Shown here: in pieces, positions 1 through 9,012 of the stretch
How the letters are laid out: each line of letters opens with the position of its first letter
Position numbering within the stretch: the stretch's first letter is position 1
From: Oscillospiraceae bacterium
Lineage (GTDB): Bacteria; Bacillota; Clostridia; Oscillospirales; Ruminococcaceae
DNA: 39,431 bases
Direction of reading: 5' to 3'
NCBI GenBank assembly: GCA_018110925.1
Contig: JAGAZJ010000011.1
Location: 1 to 39,431, forward strand
The notes under the pieces: generated by a model
What the model was told of the DNA's origin: nothing
Database searches by the model: none
What the model saw: only the letters and a program-made list of their open reading frames with translations
Position numbers and translations under genes: made by a program

Positions 1-1340
1 CCCGGGGCGATTATGGGGATGCCGGGAGGATAGCACATGACGAACTCACAGGATATCCTGCCTGCGCTCTGCATGAGGGGGATGCTCTCCTGTTCGCCGT
101 AGAACGCTTCCTTCGGGGATATGACTATCTGCGGGTTTATATACTCATGACCCAGGGATGCCTTGCTTTCGTCGCCGTAGCGGCGCTTTATCTCCGCCAG
201 TGCGGATACAAGGCGCTCTATGTCCTTCCACCTGTCGCCGGGGGATATTATGGCAAGCACATTGCCCAGGTCGCCCAGCTCCATCTGTATATCGTACAGG
301 TCACGGAGCTTGTCATAGACCTCTATGCCTTCAAGCCCCACATCTCTTGTGTATATGGAAAGCTTTGTCTTGTCAAAGGCGAATATGCTGTCGCCGTTCA
401 CAAGCTCGTCGGAGTATGCGTAGTAGCCGCCTATGCGGTTGACCTCAGCTCTTGCGTATTCGGCGGACTTGACCACCTGTGCGCACAGCTCACGGCCGTG
501 AGTGGCGTAGTACTTTCTTGCTATGTCCAGCGAAGACAGCAGCAGATATGAGCCCGATGTGGTCTGGGTGAGATTTATTATCGCCCTCACATGACCCTCG
601 GATATGCCTGCCTTTTTGCCCACCAGCAAAAATGAGGACTGGGTGAGCGAGCCGCCCGTCTTGTGCATGGACACAGCCGCCATATCGGCGCCTGCCGCCA
701 TTGCGTTTATGGGCATATTCGCACCGAAATACAGGTGCGTGCCGTGAGCCTCGTCCACAAGCACCTTCATGCCGTGGGCGTGAGCCATACGGGTTATCTT
801 TGAAAGGTCGGAGCATATGCCGTAGTAGGTGGGGTTGTTGACAAACACCGCCTTGGCATCGGGATTTTCCTTTATGGCACGCTCAACATCCTTTATGCTC
901 ATGCCGAGAGGGATGCCGAGCTTCATATCAACGCCGGGGTCAACGTATACGGGCAGTACGCCGCTTATTATAAGAGCGTTTATGGCGCTTCGGTGGACGT
1001 TGCGGGGAATGATGATCTTATCCCCCTCCTTACAGACCGAAAGTATCATGGACTGTACCGAGGAGGTGGTTCCGTTCACCATAAAGAAGCAGTGCCCTGC
1101 GCCGAACGCCTCCGCTGCAAGCTCCTCCGCCCGTCTTATGACGGATACGGGGTGACAGAGGTTGTCAAGGGGCTTCATGGAGTTCACATCGACGTTCATG
1201 CAGGTCTGACCGAGAAAGTCGGTCAGTTCGGGGTTGCCCTTGCCGTGCTTGTGTCCGGGCACATCAAAGGGCACTACCCTCATATCGTTGTATTTTACAA
1301 GCGCCTCATAGATAGGGGCTTTGTTCTGGTCTAATAGCAT
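1..1340 (-). CDS. speA: Orn/Lys/Arg-family (arginine-type) decarboxylase, partial
   Basis: PLP-dependent fold-type I decarboxylase of the Orn/Lys/Arg family, Bacillus SpeA-like. It would decarboxylate a basic amino acid, probably arginine to agmatine, to feed polyamine synthesis in the cytoplasm. The frame opens at an ATG at 1340, preceded by GGAGG, and reads to the left window edge without a stop, so the C-terminal domain is missing. Visible landmarks are an N-terminal VPGHKHGKG segment near residues 28-36, a DEAHG block at 196-200 (aspartate for the PLP pyridine nitrogen) and the SMHKTGGSLTQSS block with the Schiff-base lysine at K227. It lies 12 bases after the DUF3267 gene and downstream of speD, which supports a polyamine role. 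Substrate (arginine versus lysine or ornithine) cannot be decided from the visible part. Confidence 0.88.
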   Translation of the reverse strand, partial: MLLDQNKAPIYEALVKYNDMRVVPFDVPGHKHGKGNPELTDFLGQTCMNVDVNSMKPLDNLCHPVSVIRRAEELAAEAFGAGHCFFMVNGTTSSVQSMILSVCKEGDKIIIPRNVHRSAINALIISGVLPVYVDPGVDMKLGIPLGMSIKDVERAIKENPDAKAVFVNNPTYYGICSDLSKITRMAHAHGMKVLVDEAHGTHLYFGANMPINAMAAGADMAAVSMHKTGGSLTQSSFLLVGKKAGISEGHVRAIINLTQTTSGSYLLLSSLDIARKYYATHGRELCAQVVKSAEYARAEVNRIGGYYAYSDELVNGDSIFAFDKTKLSIYTRDVGLEGIEVYDKLRDLYDIQMELGDLGNVLAIISPGDRWKDIERLVSALAEIKRRYGDESKASLGHEYINPQIVISPKEAFYGEQESIPLMQSAGRISCEFVMCYPPGIPIIAP

Positions 1341-1352
1341 TTGCCGCCTCCG

Positions 1353-1922
1353 TCATGCCTTGGGGTTGTACCAGTAGCTGTGAAAGCCGCTGAGATAGGT
1401 CAGTGCGCCCCGGGGCATCTGTGTCAGGGCGTTGAAGACGTTTATATAGTCGCCTGCGCCGAATGCCACAGACATCATACCGAGAGTGCCGAGAATGTTC
1501 AGCTGCGGAAATATAAAGTACAGTATAAGCGGTATAAAGCCGAAGCAGATATTCGGACAAAGCGACATCATGACATAGCGAAGCTTTGTCATATCCTCAG
1601 TGCTGTGTACAAAGAACATACCCTTTGTCAGAGCGGTGTACATCTTCACATCGCCCCTGAAACACAGCGCATGAAGGAACTCGTGCGGAACGATCAGCGC
1701 ATACGCCAGCAGAAATCCCCATATGCTGAATTTGAAATCACTGTGTACCGTTACTATCATCAGCCAGAGAAGCAGAAGTATCACGACCGAGATAAGAGAT
1801 CCTATAAGACTGAGTGTTTTTGCGCTTTTAGGCTCTTTGAACGCCACAGCCCCTTCGGGGTGCTCTTTTGTGTCAAGCTGAGATTCGTCCTTGAATCTTC
1901 CTACTATCTTAAAACTTTTCAT
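1353..1922 (-). CDS. DUF3267-type membrane zinc metallopeptidase
   Basis: A 189-residue integral membrane protein with an HEFLH motif (residues 80-84), the HExxH signature of zincins. It matches the DUF3267 (putative zincin peptidase) pattern: a short soluble N-terminus, hydrophobic segments near 37-58 and 66-80, the HExxH at the end of a helix, then more hydrophobic segments near 118-155. A conserved-looking GAGDYINVFNAL stretch follows near 155-166 and could provide a third ligand. The gene lies 6 bases after speD and 12 bases before the decarboxylase gene, so it is clearly co-transcribed with polyamine enzymes. Whether it processes a polyamine enzyme or transporter is unknown; the operon position is the only hint. 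Family call is fairly secure, substrate unknown. Confidence 0.75.
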   Translation of the reverse strand: MKSFKIVGRFKDESQLDTKEHPEGAVAFKEPKSAKTLSLIGSLISVVILLLLWLMIVTVHSDFKFSIWGFLLAYALIVPHEFLHALCFRGDVKMYTALTKGMFFVHSTEDMTKLRYVMMSLCPNICFGFIPLILYFIFPQLNILGTLGMMSVAFGAGDYINVFNALTQMPRGALTYLSGFHSYWYNPKA

Positions 1923-1928
1923 GTCACA

Positions 1929-2720
1929 TCAGAAGATATTCATACCGCTGAATATCTCGATCATTTCCTTTCTGAGAAGATCGTTTATCTCAAGCCTGCG
2001 CTTGGGGGCAAGCTCGTAGGTATCGGTGTTGAAAAGGTAGTTCTGCAAAACTATGTCCTTTATCATCATCTTTGTGTGGAATATATTCGCCTGATATACA
2101 TTTATGTCTATGGCATCGTATTTTTCAAGGGTCTCTCTGGCGATGTAGTTCTGTATGGAGGTTATGTCGTGGTCGATGAAGAGCTTCTTGCCCTCCTCAT
2201 CACGGGTAAAGCCCCTTACACGGTAGTCTATGGTGATTATATCCGAGTCAAAGCTGCCGATAAGATAATCCAGTGATTTCAGCGGCGTTATCTCACCGCA
2301 GGTGGACACGTCTATATCCACCCTGAACGTGGTTATGGCATTGTCGGGATGGAATTCGGGGTATGTATGCACCGTCAGGTGACTTTTGTCAAGGTGCCCT
2401 GCAAGGTCGGTCTTGATGCCGCTCATATTGCAGGACTCGTCGATAGCCCCCTCTGGGATATGCCTTTCGGATATAAGAACAGTGACCGATGCGCCCTGCG
2501 GGTCATAGTCCTGCTTTGAGATATTGAGCACATGAGCGCCTATCATATCCGTAACGTCGCACAGTATCTTTGTCAGACGGTCGGAATTATACTGCTCATC
2601 AATGTATTTAAGATAATCCTGCTGCTCTCTGTGACTTTTTGCATAGCAAACATCATATATATTAAAGCTCAGTGTCTTGGTCAGATTGTTGAACCCATAA
2701 AGCCTCAGTCTATCGCTCAA
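1929..2720 (-). CDS. speD: S-adenosylmethionine decarboxylase proenzyme (E. coli SpeD type)
   Basis: Makes decarboxylated SAM, the aminopropyl donor for spermidine. The protein follows E. coli SpeD closely: LYGFNNLTKTLSF at the N-terminus, DYDPQGASVTVLISE, then LDKSHLTVHTYPE, whose KSH segment contains the serine that becomes the pyruvoyl group after self-cleavage. VSTCGEITPLKSLDYLI, TIDYRVRGFTRD and NVYQANIFHTKMM follow. From the TTG at 2720 it is 263 residues, close to the 264 of E. coli. The longer frame to 2840 cannot be the true start because its first codons overlap the promoter. An ATG at 2786 is possible but has no well-spaced ribosome-binding site, whereas the TTG has AAAGGA about ten bases upstream. 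First gene of the polyamine operon. Confidence 0.9.
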   Translation of the reverse strand: MSDRLRLYGFNNLTKTLSFNIYDVCYAKSHREQQDYLKYIDEQYNSDRLTKILCDVTDMIGAHVLNISKQDYDPQGASVTVLISERHIPEGAIDESCNMSGIKTDLAGHLDKSHLTVHTYPEFHPDNAITTFRVDIDVSTCGEITPLKSLDYLIGSFDSDIITIDYRVRGFTRDEEGKKLFIDHDITSIQNYIARETLEKYDAIDINVYQANIFHTKMMIKDIVLQNYLFNTDTYELAPKRRLEINDLLRKEMIEIFSGMNIF

Positions 2721-2811
2721 TACGAACACGTCCTTTACGTCTGCGGGGATCGTCGCCGCTCCGCCTGTCATACAAGCGGACAGCATACCCCAAAATAAAG
2801 TATTACGATAT

Positions 2812-2840
2812 ATAGTAGCATATTTGAGGCTGAATGTCAA
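2812..2840 (-). promoter_or_regulatory. Sigma-A promoter of the speD operon
   Basis: On the minus strand TTGACA (2840-2835) is followed by a 17-base spacer and TACTAT (2817-2812). Transcription should start near 2805, leaving about 85 bases of leader before the TTG start of speD. No riboswitch-like structure is evident in that leader. Confidence 0.8.
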
Positions 2841-2874
2841 GGCGCAAAAAGTTAATATTGCGGTGAAAGTGACG

Positions 2875-2914
2875 AAAAAATACCGCTCTGCCGGGAAGCC
2901 CCGCAGAACGGTAT
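2875..2914 (-). terminator. Intrinsic terminator after the P-type-ATPase-like gene
   Basis: Read on the minus strand, a 12-bp stem with one G-U pair (2914-2903 with 2891-2880), with a GC-rich loop that can pair further, runs directly into six U residues (2880-2875). It lies 5 bases past the stop of the 999-residue gene and separates it from the speD promoter. Confidence 0.88.
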
Positions 2915-2918
2915 GGCA

Positions 2919-5918
2919 TCATATTTTCAGTATCTTCTGTATCACGCAGTACACTGCGGTGAAGATGAGGTTATACATAAGTATGAACGTGACGGAGAGA
3001 TTTGACATATCCTTTATAAGCACCATAAACAGCACCATCAGTATGCCTATGAGTATCTCAGCCACCTGTGACGCAAGACCCACCGAAATGACGGTGCGCA
3101 GGTTCTTGACGCCGAGTATGAGCTGTGCGAAAACGGGGAACCTGCCTGTGCAGGCGAGGGTCGCATCCGTGCTGGGTGTGAAGTCAACGGTCTCGTTATA
3201 GTCGCTGTGGTATCTGAAAGGTATCAGCCTGAACAGTGACGGCGACACATCGAACAGGTCGCAGAGGGTGTTGACCGACAGCATGGAGTCCACGGAGCGG
3301 AGCATCACGGATACGTTCTTTTTCTCCAGTGCTTTCAGCGTATCGGCTATCTGGTATGCGGGCACGAGCTCGATTATGAACATGGCGGAGAGCTGACCCG
3401 ATATCGAGAGATACACCGCTATCCTGTTGTTCTTGGTGTATTCCTGTTCCTTTACGGCAGAGGGCAGACCCTCTATGCTGTGGTTTATCATAAGGTCCCT
3501 GTTGCCGAGCAGCACACGCTTGTTGTTTATCCAGCCGCAAAGACCCATGGAGTCCTCATACAGATAGCTCTCGACATGGTCGAGCATCTCGGTCTTGCCG
3601 CATATTATCTCATAGAACATATTGTCCAGGATACTGCCCGACTGGTGTGTGAGGCTTGCCGCCTGGAGTATCGCCTCGTCCATGCTGGTGTTGAAAAAGC
3701 TCTTTATGTTCATAAGCTTTATACTGCCCGCAGGGAAGAGCTGTGCCGCATCGCAGAGCACGCTGTTCGTGCCGCTGAATTCGTCTATGCTGTCAAAGCC
3801 GATGACAGCGCCCTGATTTTGTGCGCATTTCTTTGACAGGTCGTTCATTGGCATATTCACCACCAGCATCATGGGGAAGCAGGCGCAGGCCGCACATACC
3901 GCCGAGAATGCCGAAAGACCTATGCACAGCGCACCGAGCGAGCCGTGCTCGACTCTTGCCATGAGCCCTGCTATGACGCCTATCAGTGCGCCCGAACCGA
4001 CGATGAAGGGTGTCATCCTCTTGCAGAAGCTGTCCGTGCTGTCGCTGGAATATGATGTCTTGAGAAAGTTCGTTATGACCTCGGTCTTTCTCATGCCTGC
4101 TAGGTTGGGCAGGTCTGAGATAGCGCCCCTGGTGAAGTTGACAGCCCGTTCATTGTCCTCTTTCATCATGAACAGGGCGTAATGGTCGCTCTCGCCCGAG
4201 ATATTGTTGAAGCTCCGCTGTGTACGGGTTATGATAAGGAGTTTTCCTATGGTGTTGAATACCAGTGCGCCTATCGCCACGGGCACGTATACACAGGCAA
4301 AACTGCCTCTGATGACATTGGTGTATGCGATCGAAACACAGGATGTTATCACGCTTGACAGCAGAGCCAGAGCCGAAAGGCTGTCGCAGTCCGCTTTCAG
4401 CGCAAACAGCTTTGACAGTCCCGAGGATATGGTCTGTGAGCAGACTATGCCTGCCAGCACACCTATTATTGTGTTTATGAAAAGGAACGTATCGGGATGA
4501 AGCCGCTTGTCGATGAGCGTCAGGTTTTTGAGCACGGGCATCGCATAGTCGTTTGCGACAGCCGCATAGACCGTCACCGCAAAGCAGGCTATCAGCACCA
4601 GCAGACGCACGATAAGGTTGTTTTTCTGCATCTCTATGTGGTTTGCGATAGAGGGAGCGTCGTTCAGGCTGTGGAAGTCGTCTATCACGTCGGAGGGTTC
4701 GCTGTCCTCCTCGATGTATACCTCCTCCTCCGGCTCGTCGTCCTCACTGCCCTCCAGCTTGAAGTCACGCACCTTCTGGCTTCGTGATGCTTTCAGCTGT
4801 GTCAGCTTGTCCGCCTCTGCGTCCGAAACGGTGAACGAACTTGTGTCCTGAAGCACCTTGTCCGAAAGGTCAAGGGAGATATCACCTATCTGCTTTCGGG
4901 AAATGGGCTTCACATCGGGGGTGCGGTGTACCTTCTGACTGGCGAGCTCATTCACGCCGTCCTCGTCCTTGGCTATCAGCTTGTTGAATATGCCCGAAAA
5001 GTTGCGGAAAGGCGAGGTGTCTGCGTTTACCTTCTTTTCCTTTGTCTCGTACTGCTTCAATATATTTTCAAGGTCGTATTCCAGGTCGGAATATTTGTCG
5101 AAGGGCCCGGGAGCGGGCTTCTTCTCCGTCTTGGGCGGTTCGGGCACGGGGAGCGGCGCTTCCGCCGAAGGCTCCTTGTCCCCCGAATACTTTTCCGTAT
5201 ATTCGTCAAGCTCCATCTTCTCTGACAGGGAGTGACCCGATTCAGGCTCAAAGAACAGATCCTCCGGGAGCTTGTGCTCCTCGCCTATAAGCTCGTCACG
5301 CTCCTCCTCGGTTATGAGGGGCATATTGCCGTATTTCTTCTCAAAGTCGTCGTCCGCATCGTCAAACGAGGAATGAACGCCCTTTATATCGCCCAGAAGG
5401 TCGAGCCCGTAGCTTTTCTTGATCGGCTTGGGGCGCACCTTTTTGCGCTTCTTGTCCTTTTTGTGTTCGGTGGGCAGAGATGTTTCGGAGAACTCTGCCG
5501 ATGCCGCTTCCGCAGCGGCTCTTTCCTCACGGTCTATGCGCTCCGCTTCAAGCTCGATGGATGTTTTGAGATCGTCGGGCACGTTTTTTCTCTCATAGTC
5601 GCCGCTCATGATCTCATAGCTTATCTGCTTGCTCTTTTTCTTCCTGTCCTCCTCGGACAGCTCCTCATCGGGGACAAGGGTTATATTTGCCGCTTTTTTC
5701 TTTATCTCCTCGACAGAAGGGTAGCTTTCGGGGGAGGATATGTTGAAACCGCTGACAGAGAGCGCATCCTCCGGTCTGTCGAGTATCTCGGCAAGGTCGC
5801 TGTCATAGCTTCTGGTCGCAGGATAGCTGTTAAGTATATCGTCGAGCGAGTCGCCCGATGAGCCTGACGGCTTGTATTCGCCGAGTATATCGTCTATTGA
5901 ATAATTCTTGTCAGACAA
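2919..5918 (-). CDS. Degenerate P1B-type ATPase-like membrane protein with long acidic N-terminal region
   Basis: A 999-residue protein starting at a TTG with GGAGG seven bases upstream. Residues 1-430 are hydrophilic, charged and low-complexity, with repeated short motifs (SIDDILGEY at 7, SLDDILNSY at 24, DLENILKQY at 282). From 434 it has the layout of a P1B ATPase: about four membrane helices to 563, a shrunken A-domain-sized loop (564-630), two helices (633-690), a P/N-like cytosolic block (691-925) and about three C-terminal helices. Segment 679-731 aligns by eye with the CPx helix and phosphorylation region: the CPC/CPx motif reads CFP and the DKTGTLT position reads DAAQLFP, keeping only D723. 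Residues 801-880 resemble the nucleotide-binding region and hinge, but the TGD position reads RSVD. Inference: a non-pumping pseudo-ATPase. Downstream of rlmB by 35 bases, probably co-transcribed. Confidence 0.65.
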   Translation of the reverse strand: MSDKNYSIDDILGEYKPSGSSGDSLDDILNSYPATRSYDSDLAEILDRPEDALSVSGFNISSPESYPSVEEIKKKAANITLVPDEELSEEDRKKKSKQISYEIMSGDYERKNVPDDLKTSIELEAERIDREERAAAEAASAEFSETSLPTEHKKDKKRKKVRPKPIKKSYGLDLLGDIKGVHSSFDDADDDFEKKYGNMPLITEEERDELIGEEHKLPEDLFFEPESGHSLSEKMELDEYTEKYSGDKEPSAEAPLPVPEPPKTEKKPAPGPFDKYSDLEYDLENILKQYETKEKKVNADTSPFRNFSGIFNKLIAKDEDGVNELASQKVHRTPDVKPISRKQIGDISLDLSDKVLQDTSSFTVSDAEADKLTQLKASRSQKVRDFKLEGSEDDEPEEEVYIEEDSEPSDVIDDFHSLNDAPSIANHIEMQKNNLIVRLLVLIACFAVTVYAAVANDYAMPVLKNLTLIDKRLHPDTFLFINTIIGVLAGIVCSQTISSGLSKLFALKADCDSLSALALLSSVITSCVSIAYTNVIRGSFACVYVPVAIGALVFNTIGKLLIITRTQRSFNNISGESDHYALFMMKEDNERAVNFTRGAISDLPNLAGMRKTEVITNFLKTSYSSDSTDSFCKRMTPFIVGSGALIGVIAGLMARVEHGSLGALCIGLSAFSAVCAACACFPMMLVVNMPMNDLSKKCAQNQGAVIGFDSIDEFSGTNSVLCDAAQLFPAGSIKLMNIKSFFNTSMDEAILQAASLTHQSGSILDNMFYEIICGKTEMLDHVESYLYEDSMGLCGWINNKRVLLGNRDLMINHSIEGLPSAVKEQEYTKNNRIAVYLSISGQLSAMFIIELVPAYQIADTLKALEKKNVSVMLRSVDSMLSVNTLCDLFDVSPSLFRLIPFRYHSDYNETVDFTPSTDATLACTGRFPVFAQLILGVKNLRTVISVGLASQVAEILIGILMVLFMVLIKDMSNLSVTFILMYNLIFTAVYCVIQKILKI

Positions 5919-5953
5919 ACCTTAGCCTCCTTACTGTTTGTTTTCGGGGCATC

Positions 5954-6808
5954 TCATCCCTGTGCCCCTGTACGCTGTCTTACAGCTTCATACATGAATA
6001 TCCCCGCCGCCACGGAGGCGTTGAGGGATGTTATCTTTCCGAGCATCGGCAGGCTGACGAGATAGTCGCACTTCTCACGGACGAGCCTTCCCATGCCGAA
6101 GCCCTCCGAGCCTATGACCAGTGCGGCAGGGCAGGTGAGGTCGGCTTTTGTATAGCTCTCTCCTGCGGCATCCGTGCCGAATATCCATATCCCGTTCTGT
6201 TTGAGCGTGTCTATGGTCTGGGGTATATTTGCGACCCTTGCAACGGGCAGCCAGCTTGCCGCCCCTGCCGAGGTCTTATAGACCGTGGCGTTGAGAGAGG
6301 CGCTGCGGCGCTTGGGGACGATTATGCCGTCCGCCCCTGCCGCCTCTGCCGTTCTTATGATAGCGCCGAGGTTGTGGGGGTCTTCTATCTCATCGCATAT
6401 TATTATGAAAGGTGCTGTGCCCTTTCTTGCGGATACCGCAAGTATGTCCTCCACGGACACATACTCCGCACAGGCACCCGATGCTATGACACCCTGATGT
6501 GATGCGCCTGCGCACATCTGCGAGAGCTTGGCGCTGCTGACGCTCTTTATGACTATGCCCCGTTCTTTGGCGATACGGGTTATGGAGCTGATGCTCCCTC
6601 CCGCATCGGGGTCGGTGTATATAATATCTATTGCCTTGCCCGACTTCAGAGCCTCCATAACGGGGTTTCTGCCGACGATGAGACCTGTGGGCTCTTCCGC
6701 GGGGAGAGCGTCCTCACGGGGAGCTTCTTCACGGCGTCTTAACTCTTTTTTTCTGTTGTCGGGTATATCTTTGCGGCGGTCACTGCGCCTGAAATCGTTC
6801 TTTTTCAT
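5954..6808 (-). CDS. rlmB: 23S rRNA (guanosine-2'-O-)-methyltransferase, TrmH/SpoU family
   Basis: A SPOUT methyltransferase that 2'-O-methylates a ribose of 23S rRNA (G2251 in E. coli RlmB) using SAM. After a basic, arginine-rich N-terminus (1-40) the substrate-binding domain begins with LIVGRNPVMEALKSG (43-57), typical of RlmB. The three SPOUT motifs are clear: DPHNLGAIIRTAEAAG (143-158, with N146 and R152), VIGSEGFGMG (231-240) and SLNASVAAGI (261-270), which form the trefoil knot. Length 284 is usual for Firmicutes RlmB with the basic extension. Start ATG at 6808 has GAAAGG upstream. Closely related paralogues acting on other rRNA or tRNA positions cannot be ruled out. Confidence 0.88.
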   Translation of the reverse strand: MKKNDFRRSDRRKDIPDNRKKELRRREEAPREDALPAEEPTGLIVGRNPVMEALKSGKAIDIIYTDPDAGGSISSITRIAKERGIVIKSVSSAKLSQMCAGASHQGVIASGACAEYVSVEDILAVSARKGTAPFIIICDEIEDPHNLGAIIRTAEAAGADGIIVPKRRSASLNATVYKTSAGAASWLPVARVANIPQTIDTLKQNGIWIFGTDAAGESYTKADLTCPAALVIGSEGFGMGRLVREKCDYLVSLPMLGKITSLNASVAAGIFMYEAVRQRTGAQG

Positions 6809-6853
6809 TTTTCTGACCTTTCAGCACATACTTATTTCATCATACATTTTACT

Positions 6854-6882
6854 ATTATAATACAAACCGGTAAAAAATTCAA
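6854..6882 (-). promoter_or_regulatory. Sigma-A promoter of rlmB operon
   Basis: Minus strand TTGAAT (6882-6877), 17-base spacer, TATAAT (6859-6854). It faces away from the metG promoter, making a divergent arrangement. Confidence 0.75.
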
Positions 6883-6964
6883 TAGCCATATCGTACAAAT
6901 AACACACAGGGAGAATAATTTATATTAGTGTTACAAATTGGAAACAGGAACGGCGGCAGAGGGA

Positions 6965-7020
6965 CACAAAGGCGGAAAAAATCTCCGCTTCGGACTGTCT
7001 GCGGCTTTGTGCTTCTTTTC
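6965..7020 (+). other. Imperfect hairpin with T-rich tail upstream of metG promoter
   Basis: CACAAAG (6965-6971) can pair with CTTTGTG (7005-7011), followed by a CTTCTTTTC tail. The inner stem is imperfect and includes a smaller GCGGA/TCCGC hairpin. It lies upstream of the metG promoter, so it does not act on metG from that promoter. It could end an unseen short transcript. Weak evidence. Confidence 0.25.
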
Positions 7021-7022
7021 TA

Positions 7023-7051
7023 TTGCATTTCACGGAATTGTGTGATATAAT
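7023..7051 (+). promoter_or_regulatory. Sigma-A promoter of metG
   Basis: TTGCAT (7023-7028), 17-base spacer, TATAAT (7046-7051). The leader to the ATG at 7084 is only about 25 bases, so there is no room for a T-box or S-box; GAAGGAGAGG serves as ribosome-binding site. Confidence 0.82.
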
Positions 7052-7083
7052 ATGCCTATGTTTTATGAGAAGGAGAGGATATA

Positions 7084-9012
7084 ATGCCTAAATTCTATAT
7101 AACCACGCCCATATATTATCCGTCGGGCAATCCGCATATAGGCCATTGCTACACCACTGTTGCCTGTGATGTCATCGCCCGCTTCAAGAGGATGCAGGGC
7201 TATGATGTGATGTTCCTGACAGGTACGGACGAGCACGGAGCAAAGATACAGCAGAAGGCAGAGGCGGAGGGAATGACCCCCCAGCAGTATGTTGACGGCA
7301 TAGTTGAGAACTTCAAGCGCCTCTGGAGCTTTATGGGGATAAGCTACGACCGCTATGTGAGAACGACTGACCCCTATCATATCGAGACGGTGCAGAATAT
7401 ATTTAAAAAGCTCTATGACAAGGGATATATCTACAAGGGCACATACAAGGGCAAGTACTGCGTTCCCTGCGAGAGCTTCTGGACAGAGACACAGCTTGTT
7501 GACGGCAAATGCCCCGACTGCGGCAGAGATGTGGTGGAGGCTGAGGAGGATGCATACTTCCTCAAGCTGTCCGTAATGACCGACAAGATAATCGACCTGT
7601 TGAAGAATACGGACTATCTGCGCCCCGAGACAAGAGTCAACGAGATGATAAACAACTTCGTCAAGGACGGTCTGGAGGATCTCTGCATTTCAAGGACGAC
7701 CGTAAAATGGGGTATACCCGTTCCCTTTGACGAGAAGCACACCATATATGTATGGCTGGATGCGCTCATAAACTACATCAGCGCACTGGGCTATGAGAAC
7801 AGCACCTACAACGACTTTGACAGATACTGGCCTGCTGAGATGCACATGACCGCAAAGGAGATAGTACGTTTCCACTCTATCGTATGGCCCGCCCTGCTCA
7901 TGATGCTGGATATCCCGCTCCCCAAGAGGCTCTACGGCCACGGCTGGATCACATTCAACGGCGCCAAGATGTCAAAATCCCTCGGCAATGTGGTGGACCC
8001 CTTTGTTCTGGGTGAGAGATACGGTGTTGATGCGGTGAGATATCAGATACTCCGTGATATGCCCTACGGCTCCGACTCCAACTTCTCCAATGAGATAATG
8101 ATAGGCCGCATAAACACAGACCTTGCCAACGACCTTGGAAACCTTGTTTCACGCACGGTCGCTATGGCTGACAAGTATTTCGGCGGCACACTTCCCACCG
8201 AGAGACAGGCAGACCCTGCCGATGATGAGCTTATCGCTATGGCATCGGCTCTGCGTGACACAGTGGCAGGCTATGTGGACGAGGCACAGCATTCTCTTGC
8301 ACTGGCGGAGATATTCAAGGTCATCTCCCGTGCGAACAAGTATATCGACGAGACCGCTCCCTGGGTGCTCGCAAAGGACGAGGCAAACAGGGCAAGGCTC
8401 GCATCGGTCATATACAATCTGCTGGAGACCATAAGGATAACCTCCACCCTGCTCAGTCCTTTCATGCCCTCCACCATGCCCAAGGTGTGGGAGCAGACGG
8501 GTGCAGAGGGTTTCACCGACTATGAGAGTGCCGCAGTATTCGGAGTGCTTCCTGCCGATGTGACCGTACACAAGGGAGATATCATATTCCCCAGGATAGA
8601 TGTTGACAAGGAGATAGAGGCTCTCAACGAGATACTCCGTGCGGATGCCGCCGAAGATACCGACGGAGCAGTCCTTGAACCCCTTGCCGATACCATAAAG
8701 ATAGACGATTTCTTCAAGAGCGACCTGCGTGTGGCTGAAGTCAAGCAGTGCGAGAAGATACCCAAGGCAAAGAAGCTCCTCAGACTGATACTCAACGACG
8801 GCTTCGGCGAGAGACAGGTCGTATCGGGCATAGCCAAGTGGTACGCTCCCGAAGACCTTGTTGGCAAGAAGGTCATTGTTGTCGCAAACCTTGCTCCCGC
8901 AAAGCTCTGCGGAGTTGAGTCACAGGGAATGATAGTGGCGGCCTCCGTGGGTGAGGATGCCAGAGTCATATTCGTTGACAACGACATACCCAACGGTTCA
9001 AAGCTGTCATAA
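7084..9012 (+). CDS. metG: Methionyl-tRNA synthetase
   Basis: Class I aminoacyl-tRNA synthetase that charges tRNA-Met. At 642 residues it has the HIGH signature (18-21, in NPHIGH), a zinc knuckle formed by C126-x2-C129 and C143-x2-C146, the KMSKS loop (295-299, FNGAKMSKSLGN), an anticodon-binding helical domain (about 350-500) and a C-terminal OB-fold tRNA-binding domain (about 540-642, containing FFKSDLRVAEVKQCEKIPKA). This is the long Bacillus-like type that dimerises through the C-terminal domain. Its TAA stop overlaps the ATG of the next gene (TAATG), indicating translational coupling. Confidence 0.97.
   Translation: MPKFYITTPIYYPSGNPHIGHCYTTVACDVIARFKRMQGYDVMFLTGTDEHGAKIQQKAEAEGMTPQQYVDGIVENFKRLWSFMGISYDRYVRTTDPYHIETVQNIFKKLYDKGYIYKGTYKGKYCVPCESFWTETQLVDGKCPDCGRDVVEAEEDAYFLKLSVMTDKIIDLLKNTDYLRPETRVNEMINNFVKDGLEDLCISRTTVKWGIPVPFDEKHTIYVWLDALINYISALGYENSTYNDFDRYWPAEMHMTAKEIVRFHSIVWPALLMMLDIPLPKRLYGHGWITFNGAKMSKSLGNVVDPFVLGERYGVDAVRYQILRDMPYGSDSNFSNEIMIGRINTDLANDLGNLVSRTVAMADKYFGGTLPTERQADPADDELIAMASALRDTVAGYVDEAQHSLALAEIFKVISRANKYIDETAPWVLAKDEANRARLASVIYNLLETIRITSTLLSPFMPSTMPKVWEQTGAEGFTDYESAAVFGVLPADVTVHKGDIIFPRIDVDKEIEALNEILRADAAEDTDGAVLEPLADTIKIDDFFKSDLRVAEVKQCEKIPKAKKLLRLILNDGFGERQVVSGIAKWYAPEDLVGKKVIVVANLAPAKLCGVESQGMIVAASVGEDARVIFVDNDIPNGSKLS

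Noticed and set aside
2721-2840. N-terminal extension of speD from an ATG at 2840
   Set aside because: That ATG overlaps the -35 element of the promoter and cannot be in the mRNA; homologous sequence begins only near the TTG at 2720.
5042-5290. Several plus-strand frames of 80-200 codons opposite the 999-residue gene
   Set aside because: Antisense shadows of a GC-rich coding region; no promoters or ribosome-binding sites, and the minus-strand frame has clear membrane-domain logic.
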